A stretch of DNA of 64,000 bases from Cyclina sinensis (taxonomy: Eukaryota; Mollusca; Bivalvia; Venerida; Veneridae), in NCBI GenBank assembly GCA_012932295.1, contig JAAONU010000004.1, positions 5,279,030 through 5,343,029 of the forward strand, given 5' to 3'. Shown here one piece after another: positions 48,543 through 61,085 of the stretch; the first letter of the stretch is position 1; the number at the start of each line of letters is the position of its first letter. The translations under genes and the position numbers were made by a program. Under the pieces are notes generated by a model. It was given only the letters and a program-made list of their open reading frames with translations. It was not told the DNA's origin and did no database searches.

Positions 48543-49089
48543 TCTAAATTTAGCTTGCGTTAGGATCAAATATAATCCCTCCAGTACCGTTGTAGTGCCC
48601 ACGTGTTTGGCTATTCACCGTGCCACATCTTCTAAGATTAGATATCAGGAATCTAGGCTTACAAAAAGTAAAGCTAGGGCATAAGTTTAACATTCCTTAT
48701 TAGGCATAGCCCGAAAACAAGGTCTTTACATTTAACTTCTGCCAATGTCAAATCGAATGTAAAGTTTACATGACATTCATTTGTTTTAAATTAGAATGTG
48801 TCTTGTAAACATCTATCTAACAGGTATTCTTTAACAAAGTCATATTGAAGAAAATTACCCAGTTCGATATCGCTAGAAACTGGGTGTGTTTCACTGAACG
48901 GTAAAAAAGGTTGTTGTTTTTTTTTTTAAGTCATGACTTATCAAGGCTTTTAGTAATGTATAGCCATCGACTAAAACATACAATGTCGCTAAGGACTGTC
49001 GGTTGACTTATTATGATATGATAAATATGTAATAAAGTTAAAAGAAAATAAGAAAAAAAAATGATATCCAGGGGCAACTTGTCCGTAAA
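48542..49089. other. No gene recognised
   Basis: A+T-rich spacer between the CDC25 copy B tail and the 34-bp minisatellite. Confidence 0.35.
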
Positions 49090-49415
49090 ATACTATGCCA
49101 CAGACATATCTGGTTATGTTAACAATTATGCCACATACATACCTGGGTAATGTTAACAACTATGCCACAGACATACCTGGGTAATGTTAACAATTATGTC
49201 ACAGACATACGAGAAAATATTAACAACTATGTCACAGTCATACCTGGGTAATGTTAACAACTATGCCACAGACATACGAGTAAATATTAACAACTATGCC
49301 ACAGACATACGAGGTAATGTTAACAATTATGTCACAGACATACCTTGGTAATGTTAACAACTATGCCACAGACACATCAGGTCATGTTAACAACTATGCC
49401 ACATACATACACATT
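49090..49415. repeat. 34-bp minisatellite, ~9.5 units
   Basis: The unit is close to AACAACTATGCCACAGACAT plus ACCTGGGTAATGTT. Units abut without spacers. Variants exchange CCTGGGTAATG for GAGTAAATAT or CAGGTCATG. Confidence 0.9.
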
Positions 49416-51254
49416 CTCCATTTTAAATAATTCTTTACTTAAATGATTTTGAATTGACATAATCCAGACACAGCGTATTCTCTGAGAACGGCTTGCTCTA
49501 GAATCAATATGACAAAGTTGCCAGTTGCAAATAGCACGCCAGATATAACTGTTGCATATTCAACAAAAAATAACTTTTTGTCATAAATATTTGAGGCAAT
49601 CCTGCTGAACAAATTAATTCTCCAATTATTCTTAAACATGCAATGAGACAATGGAGAAAATTGCCCGCATGAAGTATATATATAATAAATTTGCCAATAA
49701 TAATTTCTAACTAAGCTGTGTACATGTATAGTCACAAGTAATTGTTATCAATTGAAAAATAATAAAACTAGTTTTTACAGGAAACAGTCTCAACTTTTGC
49801 TTAAATTCCTGATTCAATTTGTATATTTGTTTGGCATTAATGGTTAGATGTTGCATAATATAAATTCTTGACACGTTCCTGTTCAAGTCTGATGCTTGGA
49901 AATATAGTTTCAATTTCCCAAATTGTTCTTTTTGGGCGTATAATCCAAAACACCAAGTATCAATTTTCTGTCTCAAATTCCTATGACGGTGTAAACAAAG
50001 GCTATTATACCAGTTTCTTGTTGTTTTTGTTTGTTTTCTTTTGTCTTGTATAAATAATGTCAAACTCTTTTTCAGATTCATACACCTTTTACTCTTCGTT
50101 CGTAATTGATAAAAGGCAAAATAATTCAAAATGCAACATACAACATCAACTTCATCACGAAAAAGAAATCGTCAGGAGAGCTGTCGTCGTGATGTATGAT
50201 ACATGATGACTGGGTAAAATAGATTTATAAGTGGATTTAGAATTTTCAAAAAGATTGAAATAGCATCCGCCATTCTCTCAGTAAGGAATTTGGAAAATCC
50301 ATGCTCACACAACCTTTTATTGCTAAAGCGGTCAGTTTGCCATCAATATATTCGACATAACATACATACATTGCAACAAATACATAAACATTCAATCATA
50401 TCTCATCTGGAATACTTAGATTCAACAACCCCAAGAACTATCGAAGATGAGAAGTACAAAATTGCCAAACCGTATATAGTTTTCGAATTAATGATGCATT
50501 GTTAACTGTTAGGGGCCAGAACTCTACTATCAAGATCGACAGAAAATTTCCGCCTCTCATCGGAATATTCCGTAAAGAAACTACGTAATCTCCCACGCAG
50601 TGATCTCCCCTTACAGGATTAGATCTCTGCCGTCACAACATTTTTGTCAAGATTTTTGACGATATGATTTTTTTTTCAATTTTGATTTTTTTTTCAAAAA
50701 AGTAAACACGGTTTTTCTAATGTTTCAAGACTGTAAGGTGTTAGATGTGAACTCAAATAAAAGATAATTTCGGAAACATATATTATGATATTAATTTTTA
50801 ATATCGCACCGTTTATTTCAAAACAATATGACGTTGCAGGATATGCATATTCCAAGTAACCTATTATCTCCACTACTGTACTAAGGTTCTTTTTTAACAG
50901 AAATGAAATTTTGTTCATCATATCGGCAGACCTGACACAAGAGCTCAAATTAAAGTGTCTCTGTTTATCACAGATGAAGCAATTTTTTATCCGCCATCTT
51001 GACACAATCATGTGATAAGACCATCATCACTTGATTCGTGTGAAGGCAGTGGTTACTGAGCGTAGCGTAACCGGTGCGCTGAGTTTGGAAACTACGGTGA
51101 CATCAATGATCACTCTTTTCAAAACCACGCCTTTTGGACGCCATCCAGAGCTTGATTACGCAATTTACGGTTACCGCACTTAAATTTAAAAAGCTTTTTA
51201 CAATAGCTCTGAGCAGTTTTTGTAAATGAAACTTGACGAGCGTTGTCAGTAATC
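49416..51254. other. No gene recognised
   Basis: A+T-rich sequence. A 140-codon open frame on the minus strand (49707-50129) shows no recognisable domain and has no obvious splice or promoter context. It is most likely chance. Confidence 0.4.
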
Positions 51255-51505
51255 CAACTATTAAGCATTGTTGAACCTCAATTTTCACAAACCGCAATCG
51301 TCACACCGTGTGACAAATGCGTGCGAATACGTCACAAAAATAGTGATAAATACGTTCGGACACATATTTCATACGAACATAAAAACGCATTTGTCACACC
51401 TCAGAATCTTGTTTAAAAATGTGAGAAAAATTGTGAGTTTTTTTAACTCGAACGTATATGTCACACATGTGAGGGTTTTTTTTACTTCGAACGTATATCG
51501 TAACA
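51255..51505 (+). repeat. GTCACA-rich repeat, one of an inverted pair
   Basis: It starts GTTGAACCTCAATTTTCACA, then CGCAATCGTCACACCGTGTG, then repeated GCGTGCGAATACGTCACA, TCACACATGTGAGGG and CGAACGTATAT words. The reverse complement of 54330-54527 has the same start and order. The palindrome GTCACACCGTGTGAC lies at 51299-51313. Confidence 0.75.
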
Positions 51506-52564
51506 CATGCAAGATTTTGTTGACAGTACAATCATGTTAAGTCTCCAAACAGCTTCTCAAGAAACGGCACTCCGTCCGTCTGTACACCCTTCTATTGACT
51601 TGTTTTTTCTCTTTCCTTGGTATTTGGTGGTCATTTGGTTCAGTATCGGAAGAATAACGGACGCTTATCGAACGACTATCAGGATTTTCCGTTACCTTTA
51701 CAACTATTACAAACATTCACTTAAATATTTGGAATATTTGTTTATTATCAAAAGGGAATTTCATTTCAAAAGGGTAAGTTACACTATAAGTCATGTCTGC
51801 AGAGTACATGTAATACGACCCTGTTTAACTATCGAAATGCGAATTAACTTCAAAAGAGAAGATAACCATAAAATTCGTTTCTAAACAGTTATTAGCCCGT
51901 TTTAACGTAGGAATAATATTTTATTTCTTTTGATTTCTGAAAAAAATCTTTTATAGTCTACACTTGAAACATAAATATACTTGCTTATTATCTAAAGGTC
52001 AATTTATTTAAAATCGTAGGAAACCTTAAAAGTTCTACAGTAATGGGTTCTTTTTTTGCCAAAAAAAAAGGAAATAGGGAAATTTCCGATGGTGATGATC
52101 GGTTCAGAACGAAACAATTCATCTTTATTTAACAGTTTTCTCTGAAAATCAATATCATCTAAGATTTAGAGTAAGGGTGGCGCGTTCGAACCAAACAGCC
52201 TACGTTATATGACAGGTGTTAAGCGTCGTGTGGTTACTGTAACTTCTCTTCAGTGTAGTCATCCGTTCTTGATTACTCTCAAAATTATACTTGTTATACT
52301 TGCAAAATTGCAAAACCCGCAAAATGTTCAACATAGTTAGGACCAGTATATAAGCGTGCTTAAAACTTTTCTACTGAGAATATGGATGGCACGTTCTATG
52401 TCTGACAATTTTCATGGTTTGATAGGCACTTCCGTGGTATATGCCTAGCTTTGGAATTATTCCCCTTTAATAGGAAAATAGTATTATAGGTACTGATCGG
52501 ATAGATCTTTTATGTTAAACTATTTAGCTCCATTAACTCTTTTTATTTGCCTCTAAATGCAACC
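51506..52564. other. No gene recognised
   Basis: A+T-rich. A 125-codon open frame (51507-51884) has no recognisable features. Confidence 0.35.
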
Positions 52565-52845
52565 TACCCCATGTGGCTGAGGGGCGCCTTTTAAGGTTAA
52601 GGGCTAGAATTGCAGCCACCGTTCAACCCTGCGTGATCGTAAGAGGCGACTAAATGGGTTTAAACGAGTGGAGTCTACGTATCTCGTAGCTCCAGCAGGT
52701 GGGTGTGGTTTTGACCCCGGGTGTTGCTTTTAAATTCGTAACACCCGAGGTTAGCCAAATCATCTTTCCTGTTCGGCGCCATATGACCTAAACTGTGTTG
52801 CAGCGCCGTAAAACGCAACAAATCAATCAATCAATCAATCAATCT
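52565..52845 (+). repeat. tRNA-derived SINE with (AATC)n tail
   Basis: The A box TGGCTGAGGGG (52574-52584) and B box GTTCAACCC (52621-52629) are spaced as in a tRNA promoter. The body includes GGTGGGTGTGGTTTTGACCC and AGCGCCGTAAAACGCAACAA, then five AATC/CAAT tetranucleotide units. The copy looks full length and fairly fresh. Confidence 0.85.
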
Positions 52846-53007
52846 AAATGCAACCTGCAAACTAGACACTAGACGACCGACTCAAACGCTCATTTCTTTT
52901 AAGGTCAAAGTCAAAATATAAATATATGTAGAAGGTCCTTGTCTCTTGTAAGAATTATGTCTGATACGAGAACGACTATGACGCAGTTATCTCAAGAGAT
53001 GGTCTTT

Positions 53008-53047
53008 TCATCATCAGCATCATCATCATCATCATCGTCATCATCAA
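53008..53047. repeat. (CAT)n trinucleotide repeat
   Basis: CATCATCAGCATCATCATCA and so on, with one GTC interruption. On the minus strand it yields a poly-Asp string in a short frame that is not a gene. Confidence 0.9.
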
Positions 53048-53454
53048 GATACATTATGCTTGTATCTCTTACCATCATTTGAAGATAATGGTTCGTATGT
53101 ATTAGCTGCATTAAAATAAGTATCTTGTATGATCCACAAAGAAATGTAGAACACAAAGTGCAAAAAGTGTAAAACACAATGTAATAATGTAATCTTTATT
53201 ATTTTTAAAACCTAAGTTGTCAATTATTGTTTTAACACAAATTGAACAATCATTGGGAATATAGTAACAATATGCAAATGAACAAAACAAAGAAAAATTA
53301 ATTCAGTGAACAGTATAATTACTGCATAATTGTAGAAACAAAATTAAAAAGTATGCGATGTTACTCAAGTTGAACTTGATATACTCCCGTTCTTTTTTCC
53401 ACGTTTTTGAACGATTTAGAAGGCAGATTTACTAGGGATAGATGTTGATATGTT

Positions 53455-53800
53455 CAAAGTATTTTTCGATTTTATATGCCGATGATATTGTTGTTTTTGC
53501 CAATACAAAATCAGAGATACAAAAAAAGTCTAAATATTCTTTCTGATTAAACTTAGTGTTACCAAGACAAAAATAATGATATTTAGAAAAGGTGGTATAT
53601 AAACCGAAAATTTCAATTTTATTTATAAAAAGACTGTTATTGAAATCGTAAGTAAGTTTACATATTTAGGTATAGTATTTACAACATGGGGCTCTTTTGC
53701 AGAAGCACAAAAGACTATAACAGAACAAGCAGTGAAAGCTATTTGATGTTTACAGATGTTTAAAGATGTTTTACGCTTTGTATTTAGAATACTTACGGTG
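53455..53800 (+). pseudogene. Non-LTR reverse transcriptase relic (YADD region)
   Basis: ILYADDIVVFANTKSEIQ gives the RT catalytic YADD box. VTKTKIMIFRKGG, VSKFTYLGIVFTTWGSFAEA and QKTITEQAVKAI follow in RT order (compare YTYLGLLLTEFHDF in the element at 58.4 kb). Stops and shifts interrupt it. Confidence 0.75.
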
Positions 53801-53821
53801 AATATAACAAACAGACACTCT

Positions 53822-53884
53822 AAACAGCTAGGAACCTAACCAGATGCCAAGTAACTTTGCGTCTGGTCAGGTTCCACGCTGTTT
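53822..53884. repeat. 63-nt hairpin
   Basis: AAACAG and GGAACCTAACCAGATGC pair with GCGTCTGGTCAGGTTCC and CTGTTT around CAAGTAACTT. Few mismatches, some G-T. It follows directly on the RT relic and may be a MITE end or foldback repeat. Confidence 0.75.
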
Positions 53885-54147
53885 ACGTTAGACACTTTTT
53901 CTACCAAATTTTCTGAAAATTAAATAAAATCTACAAAACTAATGTGTCGACATCTTGAACAGGCGACAAAATTCCCTCGTCTCAGCATAAACACGACACA
54001 TATTATACAGGATACAAGTGCCGTGAGCTCAGTCACGGCACATGCTTTTCACATGAGGATTTGGTCGACTTCACCACTGTTTTAAGTAAACACTCGATAG
54101 GTAACTGCCCGCCGGTAAATTAGAGAAATGATCTTAAAAACAAGCGT

Positions 54148-54176
54148 TACCCCCCCCCCCCCCCAAAAAAAAAAAA

Positions 54177-54207
<31 letters not shown>

Positions 54208-54208
54208 A
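54148..54208. repeat. Poly-C / poly-A / (AAAT)n tract
   Basis: About 14 C, then about 11 A, then eight to nine AAAT units, reminiscent of a retrotransposon tail. Confidence 0.9.
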
Positions 54209-54329
54209 GCACAATCATTAACAGAAAAAGTGCCCAGCAAGTCTCGAAAAAGTATGAAGTATACTTTTAGGTAAAATGCATGACCCTGCTCCCGGCAGCA
54301 CCCATGTCTGAATATTAAAACTACAGTCT

Positions 54330-54527
54330 GTACAAAGATTCGAACATTGGGTGTGACAATTACGTTCGAACTAAAAAACGAAAAAAAAGTCAAACGTATA
54401 CGTCACATTGGCGATTTGTGACGAACTCGCACGTATTTGTCACACAGGTGTGACGTATTCGCACGTAATTGTCACACGGTGTGACGATTGCGTTTTGTGA
54501 AAATTGAGGTTCAACAAAGCATAGTCG
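54330..54527 (-). repeat. GTCACA-rich repeat, inverted partner of 51255-51505
   Basis: It ends GTTTTGTGAAAATTGAGGTT then CAAC, the complement of the start of the 51.3 kb copy. The two could be terminal inverted repeats of a ~3.27 kb unit or independent insertions. Confidence 0.7.
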
Positions 54528-54620
54528 GAACCCACGGTACACATTCTGTAAAAACTACATTATACCGTATTTATAAACTGGGTTACCATGGGTAACTATT
54601 TAGCAGGTAAAAATAAACAC

Positions 54621-56052
54621 CAATCTGATTAAAATCATATCCTAAGCATCGCTATGCTATGAGGATCTGAGGACGACCAATAAAAGGTCACCTTCTCGTG
54701 ACCAATCCATCAGCCAATCAGAGCAACGCTTCCACCCTCATGGAAGTAAATGTTCAACTTGTGAAAATCTATTTTTATAGCTGGGATCCCAAACAATTAT
54801 CTGCTATGTATAAACTGTCACTGAACTCGGGTAAATTTATTTGTCAAGATCTTCTAAAATAATGAAATTAATGTTTGTGCAGAATTTTATTTTTTCAAAA
54901 TATCTAAGCATTTTCCGTTTCCGATAACAAACATTGTTATGCTAGATAAGTTTACACGCTGTCTGAACCATAGGTGACAGTATCACTGAGCATAAAACCT
55001 CTAAAAACGAAAAAAAAAAATTCAACTTTTTACTAATATATCTACAAGGTATATTTCATGCAGGACCGTCGATTTTTCCGGGTATTACAATCCATGTTAA
55101 TTCAGTAACAATATTGAAAATGTTGTAATTTTCGCAATATATATATTCTAAATAAATTATCTGCACGTTATTTTGAAAATCAGTCCAATACCTTGTGAGC
55201 AATGAAGTAATATGTAAAATACCTAATCGAGAACATTACTAAGGTGACTAAGGATCTGGGTAAAATTCCTTGAAATCTCCTAAAAACTGGTGTTTCTAAC
55301 ACTGTCTGTATAGTAATTCATGTCAGTATTTGATGAAAATAATAGATGATCATTTTTACCCACTTAAACCCCTTTACTTATATTGTTTGTTTGTGCTTCG
55401 CGTTAAAATATTTAATTTTTTCAGGTAATCCTACTTTCATTTCACCATGTTTGTTAGTGACGTCAGCAAATTCAGTTTAAAGTCTAGTTTTTTTATTGGC
55501 TTATTGGGACACACCTCCAGATAATTAACTAATGAAAACAGTAATAACAAAAACCATTCGGAATATGTCGAAAGCGATCAAGTGCAGCAAGAAAACAGAA
55601 CAATGGTTATGGGAGGAAAACAGTCTGATATGTTTAACAAAACAGTCTGTGTTAGTGCATTAAATTGTTCAGTATGTTGATGCATCGTTACGATGTTGAT
55701 CTTTTACTCTCTTACCATTTTCTAACAAAAATAATTGCAAACATTTTGAAAACAGAAGTCACCTCAGTGATGTTCCTGGTTGTTCCGTATGAAATACACC
55801 TTGTAGATATATAAGTAAAAAGTTAAAAAAAAATTTTTTTTCGATTCTAGTGTTGTATGCTCAGTGATACTGTCACCTGTGGTCTGAACACGCCGTGTGT
55901 ACATGTAAGCTTTCGAGACGCGTCATAAGCTACAGTGTCATTGGCTGGGATATAAATAACAATAGTGGAAATTCCAGGTTATCGAGAAGACAGAAATAAA
56001 TGCGTCGTCTTCAGATCTAACCGTAGGGAGATCGTGAACTTCAGTCAGATTG
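54621..56052 (+). mobile_element. CAATCTGA TIR element, copy 3, split by a hAT insertion
   Basis: It starts CAATCTGATTAAAATCATAT and ends CAGTCAGATTG. A perfect 10-bp duplication AAATAAACAC flanks it (54611-54620 and 56053-56062). Without the inserted 54969-55881 plus one target copy, it matches the 15.5 kb copy over about 510 bp. Confidence 0.88.
54969..55881. mobile_element. Non-autonomous hAT-type element, 913 bp
   Basis: Both ends read CA(T/C)AGGTGACAGTATCACTG inward, and the terminal similarity continues for about 110 bp, through TTTTTACT.ATATATCTACA and AGGT.TATTTCAT. It is flanked by perfect 8-bp duplications GTCTGAAC (54961-54968 and 55882-55889), the hAT signature length. No transposase is encoded. 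Confidence 0.9.
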
Positions 56053-56062
56053 AAATAAACAC

Positions 56063-56673
56063 TAAAGTAAACATCGTTCTCAAGGTTGTAGCGTTTAAGG
56101 ATAATCCATTTATATGATTTAATCGAATTTTTTTGGTATGCAAACAAAATATTGAAATAAACATCAAAACTTTGGGACCAGCCGGAAAATAAGGGGATGT
56201 ACCGACAAAGCGTCATCTGTTGTCATAATATGAACACAAATATTGCAAATCGCATCATGCTTAATGCTTAGTGCTTTCCGTAAAGTGAATACTTCGTTAT
56301 TGGTATCCTCGTGTTCGGTGCGTAATGTTTATGAACAAATGTGATGAATGAATGCATTGAAGAATAAGAATGCTAAGACAAGAAATAATCGCTGAGTACA
56401 GACCACAATTAATTATTAATGATGAAATAGGTTCGATACACGTAGGTAGATAATACGCATATAGACATTCTGTTGAAGGGAATGTAACATTTTACATCAA
56501 GTAAAACTAGTAATTAAAGACTGTTCGATAGAACGCCGAACATATTGCGTTGTCAGTAAAGAAAGCTGCAGTTATACATATAGCATATTGCATATGTCGG
56601 AGAGGATCAAATGAATTTGCAATGAGATGATAGCGCATTCAGTTACTATAAAGCTGTTATTCAGCAAAATATA
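56063..56673. other. No gene recognised
   Basis: A+T-rich spacer, no identified feature. Confidence 0.35.
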
Positions 56674-56985
56674 GGTTTCCAATGCCATAAAGCAAGTTGG
56701 AATCAAGCATAACACAAGTTTCAATGTCATCAAGCAAGATGTAATGAGCATAATGCAAGTTCCAATGTCACCAAGCAAGATGTAATGAGCATAATGTAAG
56801 TACCAATGTCACCAAGCAAGATGTAATGAGCATAATGTAAGTACCAATGTCACCAAGCAAGATGTACTGAGCATAATGTAAGTACCAATGTCACCAAGCA
56901 AGATGTAATGAGCATAATGTAAGTACCAATGTCACCAAGCAAGATGTAATGAGCATAATGTAAGTACCAATGTCACCAAGCATGA
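56674..56985. repeat. 41-bp minisatellite, ~7.5 units
   Basis: The unit is GTACCAATGTCACCAAGCAA plus GATGTAATGAGCATAATGTAA. The last five units are almost identical; the first two are diverged (GTTTCAATGTCATCAAGCAA). Confidence 0.92.
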
Positions 56986-58354
56986 TGGAATAAATGCTGT
57001 AATTCTGTCCATAGTGTACACTAGGGACGTAATCGATACATCACATCACAATTCCCAATATTCAATATTATAAATATGTATAATGTGGACTTCATAATGA
57101 CGTGTTTGTATATTTTATTCTGTTTTTATTGGAGTTAAACGCCAGTTTCAGCATTTTTGATCGTATCCTGAAAGTCAGTCCACCTAAGAAATGTACCTGG
57201 GTATTCAACAACTTTACGAATAATCCCCTCAGCAATCGACAAATACTGCTTTCTCACTTGAACCAAGGGTGAGATAAAATTACTTTTAAACCCAGTGTCA
57301 GAGTTTATTTATCAAAGGAGAAATTGAGCTCTTTTCCAGTGCAGTTGTTGTAGATTGTGGACTGTCATTTTTAAACAGCATATAATGGAAGGATTCTCAG
57401 CAGACATAAGATGACGAATGTAATCAAACAGATCAGCATTTTACTTTAGTGTTTAGAAAAATGGGTTTGTCGTATAAACTTTTTGTTGAAACGAAATTAA
57501 TGATTTGACTAGTAAAAATGTAATTTAAAAAGATTTTATTCGCATTATGATTAGGACTGAAATAACGCGGCGTGACCGTGCGACCTCATACACGCATCAC
57601 GGGTTTCCTCCCCTTCTTCGAAAAGAAGGGGAAACAACTTGTTCGCAGTGCGAACTTCAAACCTATTTTCACAAACCCCCCTCAGGAAATTGTAGGGGGT
57701 TAGCATACGATAGGCGCATTTAGACCAGTTTTAACATTTTATATATCAAGTCATAAATAACTTTGTGTACATAATTTTATTCATGAAAATAATCGAAATG
57801 TTACAAAATTTTACAATTTGTATTACATTTATATACTTTTTCCCCTTTTTGCTCTTCTTTTACTAATTAGATGACTACGATGGCAAGTTTATCAATTTCT
57901 CTTGATCAAGAACGTTTAGGTTACGTTTATTCACAGCTTCACATCCTAAAAATGAGAAACGCAGATATCTGAAAGGATATAATTAGAAATTACCTAACTT
58001 GAAAGCGTCCTAGAATCTGTCGTATGTTGAATAGACAGAACAGTGCATTTTCTTTTTTATCTATGACGAATATTTTTTTAAATTTCTATAAATATTGTTT
58101 TAAATTGAAAACAATCTAAACAATAAGTTCATGGCAGCAAGGTTCCTACCTCATCTCGAGAAATGGAATCTTGCCGTGTTATTTGGGATAACAACAAATC
58201 AAAATTTCAAACTCACTTAATTTCACCAGTTTTACAACTCCTTTAATATATCATTTCCTTTTTTAATGTTTGGCATTTTATGGGCACGACTCCATAAATC
58301 AAAACAAAAGGTTTTTTATTTGCAAAAGCGTTTTATTTGTGACATGTATGGTGA
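56986..58354. other. Non-coding stretch with two small hairpins
   Basis: No gene recognised. CCCCTTCTTCGAAAAGAAGG (stem with TCGAA loop) lies at about 57610-57631, and GTTCGCAGTGCGAAC at 57641-57655. Both sit in a locally G+C-richer patch (57565-57720). Confidence 0.4.
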
Positions 58355-60353
58355 CACAGTAATGAACTTATCTTTTCTTATCGTATTTTTGAAGTTAAAA
58401 AAGCTATTAATAAAGCAAAGCGTGAGAAAGCATGTGGTTTTGATGCAATCCCAGTTGACATTTTGAAGAATGAATGTTCAGTTTCATTTTTGCATATATT
58501 GTATAATGTATGTTTTAGCACTGGAATTATTCCGTCAAAATGGGGACAAGTAATCATTAGTCCGATTCCAAAATCTAATATGTCAGATCTCAGGGATCCC
58601 TTATCATATAGAGGTATAGCACTATCATGTGCCATGTATAAAATATACTGTTCCATTTTAAATGATAGAATCTCTAAATGGGCTGAGACGAATAATGTTT
58701 TAGTAGATGAACAGAATGGATTTCGTAAAAACAGAAGTACAGTTGATCAGATATCTTCACTCACTAATATTATAGATACTAGAAAAAAGGCAAAGAAATC
58801 TACATTTTGTGCCTTTATAGATTTTAAGAAAGCATACGATTTTATAAGTCGAGGCATTCTATGGAACAAGTTGTGTAACACAAATATTGGTTTGAATGGT
58901 AAAATATTAAGTGCTCTTAAATCATTATATCGTAACGTCACATCAAGTGTTAGGGTAAATGGTCATTATACAGACTGGTTTGATGTAAAATGTGGTTTGA
59001 GACAAGGGTGTTCATTATCTCCCTTGTTATTTAATCTGTATATTAATGATCTTGCTATAGCAATTAAAACTGCTGGAAAGGGTATTTCGATAGAAAATGA
59101 ATTATTATGTATACTTTTATATGCAGACGACATTGTATTAATAGCTGAGAATGAAGAAGACTTACAATTTATGTTAGATATTCTGCATAATTGGTGTGAT
59201 AGAAATAATATGATTGTTAACCCAATGAAAAGCAATATTGTACACTTCCGCCCTAGTTCAGTACCCAGAACTGAAAATAGTTTCACATGCGGGATCCATA
59301 ATCTGAAGGTTGTTGCCAATTATACTTACCTTGGTTTATTACTGACAGAGTTCCATGATTTTAATCTTATGGCAAAGTCTGTTGCTCAAAGTGCAGGTCG
59401 AGCCCTTGGATTGCTCATAGCTAAATTTAAGTCATATGGTGGCTTTCCATATAAGGTGTTTATGAAACTATATGAAAGTACAGTTTGGCCAGTCATTGCT
59501 TATGGGGCATCTGTTTGGGGAAATAAATCTTATTCTTGTATTAACTCTGTGCAAGCTAGAGCAATGAGATTTTTCCTGGGAATGGGTAGATACACTCCAA
59601 CTAATGCTCTATATGGTGAGTTTGGTTGGCAGCCTCCACATGTGAAACAGTGGAGATGTGTGGCCCAGCATTGGTATAGACTCAAGAAAATGGATATTAG
59701 TAGAACCAATTTTAAGATATTCCAATACTGTGATTCTAAAGGAACCAATAAATGTAGAAATTGGCAATATGTTTTTAGGAAGCACTTAGAATTATTGAAT
59801 TTACAACATTTAGTACATGATTGTACAGAGTTATATTCAAGAGATTTCTATAATAAGGTTGTTGCAGGTTCAATGGATATTTTTACCACTGAATGGAACC
59901 TTAATATAAGAAATATTGCAGGTCCGTATTGGTCGAGGCAATAATAAACTTCGAACATACAAACACTTTAAAGTTAATTATGGACTAGAAAATTATGTTG
60001 CCTGTACGTTCATACCAAGAAAACATAAAACAGCATTAGCTAAGTTTAGATGCGGAGTAGCCCCTATCCGTTTAGAAACTGGAAGATATGAAAATATTAA
60101 AGAAGAACAACGTGTATGCCCTTTTTGTAAAAATGGCGTTGAAAATGAAATACATGTCTTATTTTATTGTCCATTGTATGAACATATTAGAATTGATATG
60201 GTAAATAAAGCCAATAATATGAATAGTAATTTCAAAGATTTAACTGATCAAGATAAGCTTAACTATGTATTGTCTAGTGAACACATGTTAAAAACCAGCA
60301 GTAAAATATGTTATATGATATTACAAGCCAGAACCGACTTTCTATATAGATAA
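58355..60353 (+). pseudogene. Non-LTR retrotransposon ORF2, 5'-truncated, one frameshift
   Basis: Open from 58355 to 59944, then shifted to a frame ending at 60353. It carries reverse-transcriptase blocks in order: FEVKKAINKAK..KACGFDAIP, NECSVSF, WGQVIISPIPKS, YRGIALSCAMYKIY, NGFRKNRSTVDQI, CAFIDFKKAYD, GLRQGCSLSPLLFNLYIND and LLYADDIVLIAE (catalytic Asp pair). The tail has NKLRTYKHFK then CPFCKNGVENEIHVLFYCPLY, a CCHC knuckle. No endonuclease domain remains upstream. The single shift near 59920 suggests a young insertion. Closest clade (Jockey, CR1 or similar) not decided. Confidence 0.88.
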
Positions 60354-61085
60354 ACCTATGTAAATATTAAATTTTTATGAGAACATGTTAAATTCACCTC
60401 AAAATGTGCTGTATGAGATTATACATCACAGCCAATTTTGTGTTTATACAACAAAGATGTTATATGAATAGGAATTATTCAAGACTGATTAATACCTGTG
60501 CTTCTATATGGGTTATTTTTATCTGTATAAGTTCATTATAGGTAGTAATTGGTCTCAGAATTACACTAAACTTGGTCTGACTTTCATAAATATAGCACAT
60601 ATTGATCAGGGTTTGAATCTTTCTATTAACATTATCAAGTGAACTTCTTAAAATGTATAGGATATTTTAAGTACATGTATCTTTTTTTTAAATTGTAAAT
60701 ACTGATAACATTAAGCCCTTCCTTTGAGACAAGTTGAGCTACAGACCTCGGTGGTATTAAAGTAGATAATTGCTGTTATAAACGCTAGATTTTGGATTAC
60801 TATTGAAGATTAACTGGTAAAAATTTTATAGCAATATCTATAATTATAGCAGTTGTTACATATTTATATGCTAGTGGAATAAGTGAAAAATTTATGCTTA
60901 ACTTACCTTCCCAAGGGAAGGGTAGAATGTTTCTCTTATAAACTATATAATAGTATTTTACTACGTTTGAAGTAATGAAGAGTGTCTCAATAAATCTGTT
61001 TAGATTGGTTTTTACATGTATATGTAATGTAATTTTATTGTGTATATTGTGATGTAACATGTTAAATGAGACAATAAACAATAAA
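58355..61085 (+). mobile_element. 5'-truncated non-LTR element including 3'UTR
   Basis: After the coding part come about 730 bp of A+T-rich 3'UTR ending GAGACAATAAACAATAAACT. It ends about 45 bp before the segmental duplication unit C begins. Confidence 0.65.

Noticed and set aside
48451..48684. 77-codon open frame with Ser/Leu repeats
   Set aside because: Produced entirely by the (TC)n microsatellite.
49090..49415. CRISPR-like array
   Set aside because: The 34-bp units abut without unique spacers and the setting is an animal genome. It is a minisatellite.
49707..50129. 140-codon open frame, minus strand
   Set aside because: No recognisable domain, no supporting splice, promoter or codon evidence, and such lengths occur by chance in A+T-rich DNA.
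56674..56985. CRISPR-like array or regulatory repeat
   Set aside because: 41-bp head-to-tail units without spacers. An ordinary minisatellite.
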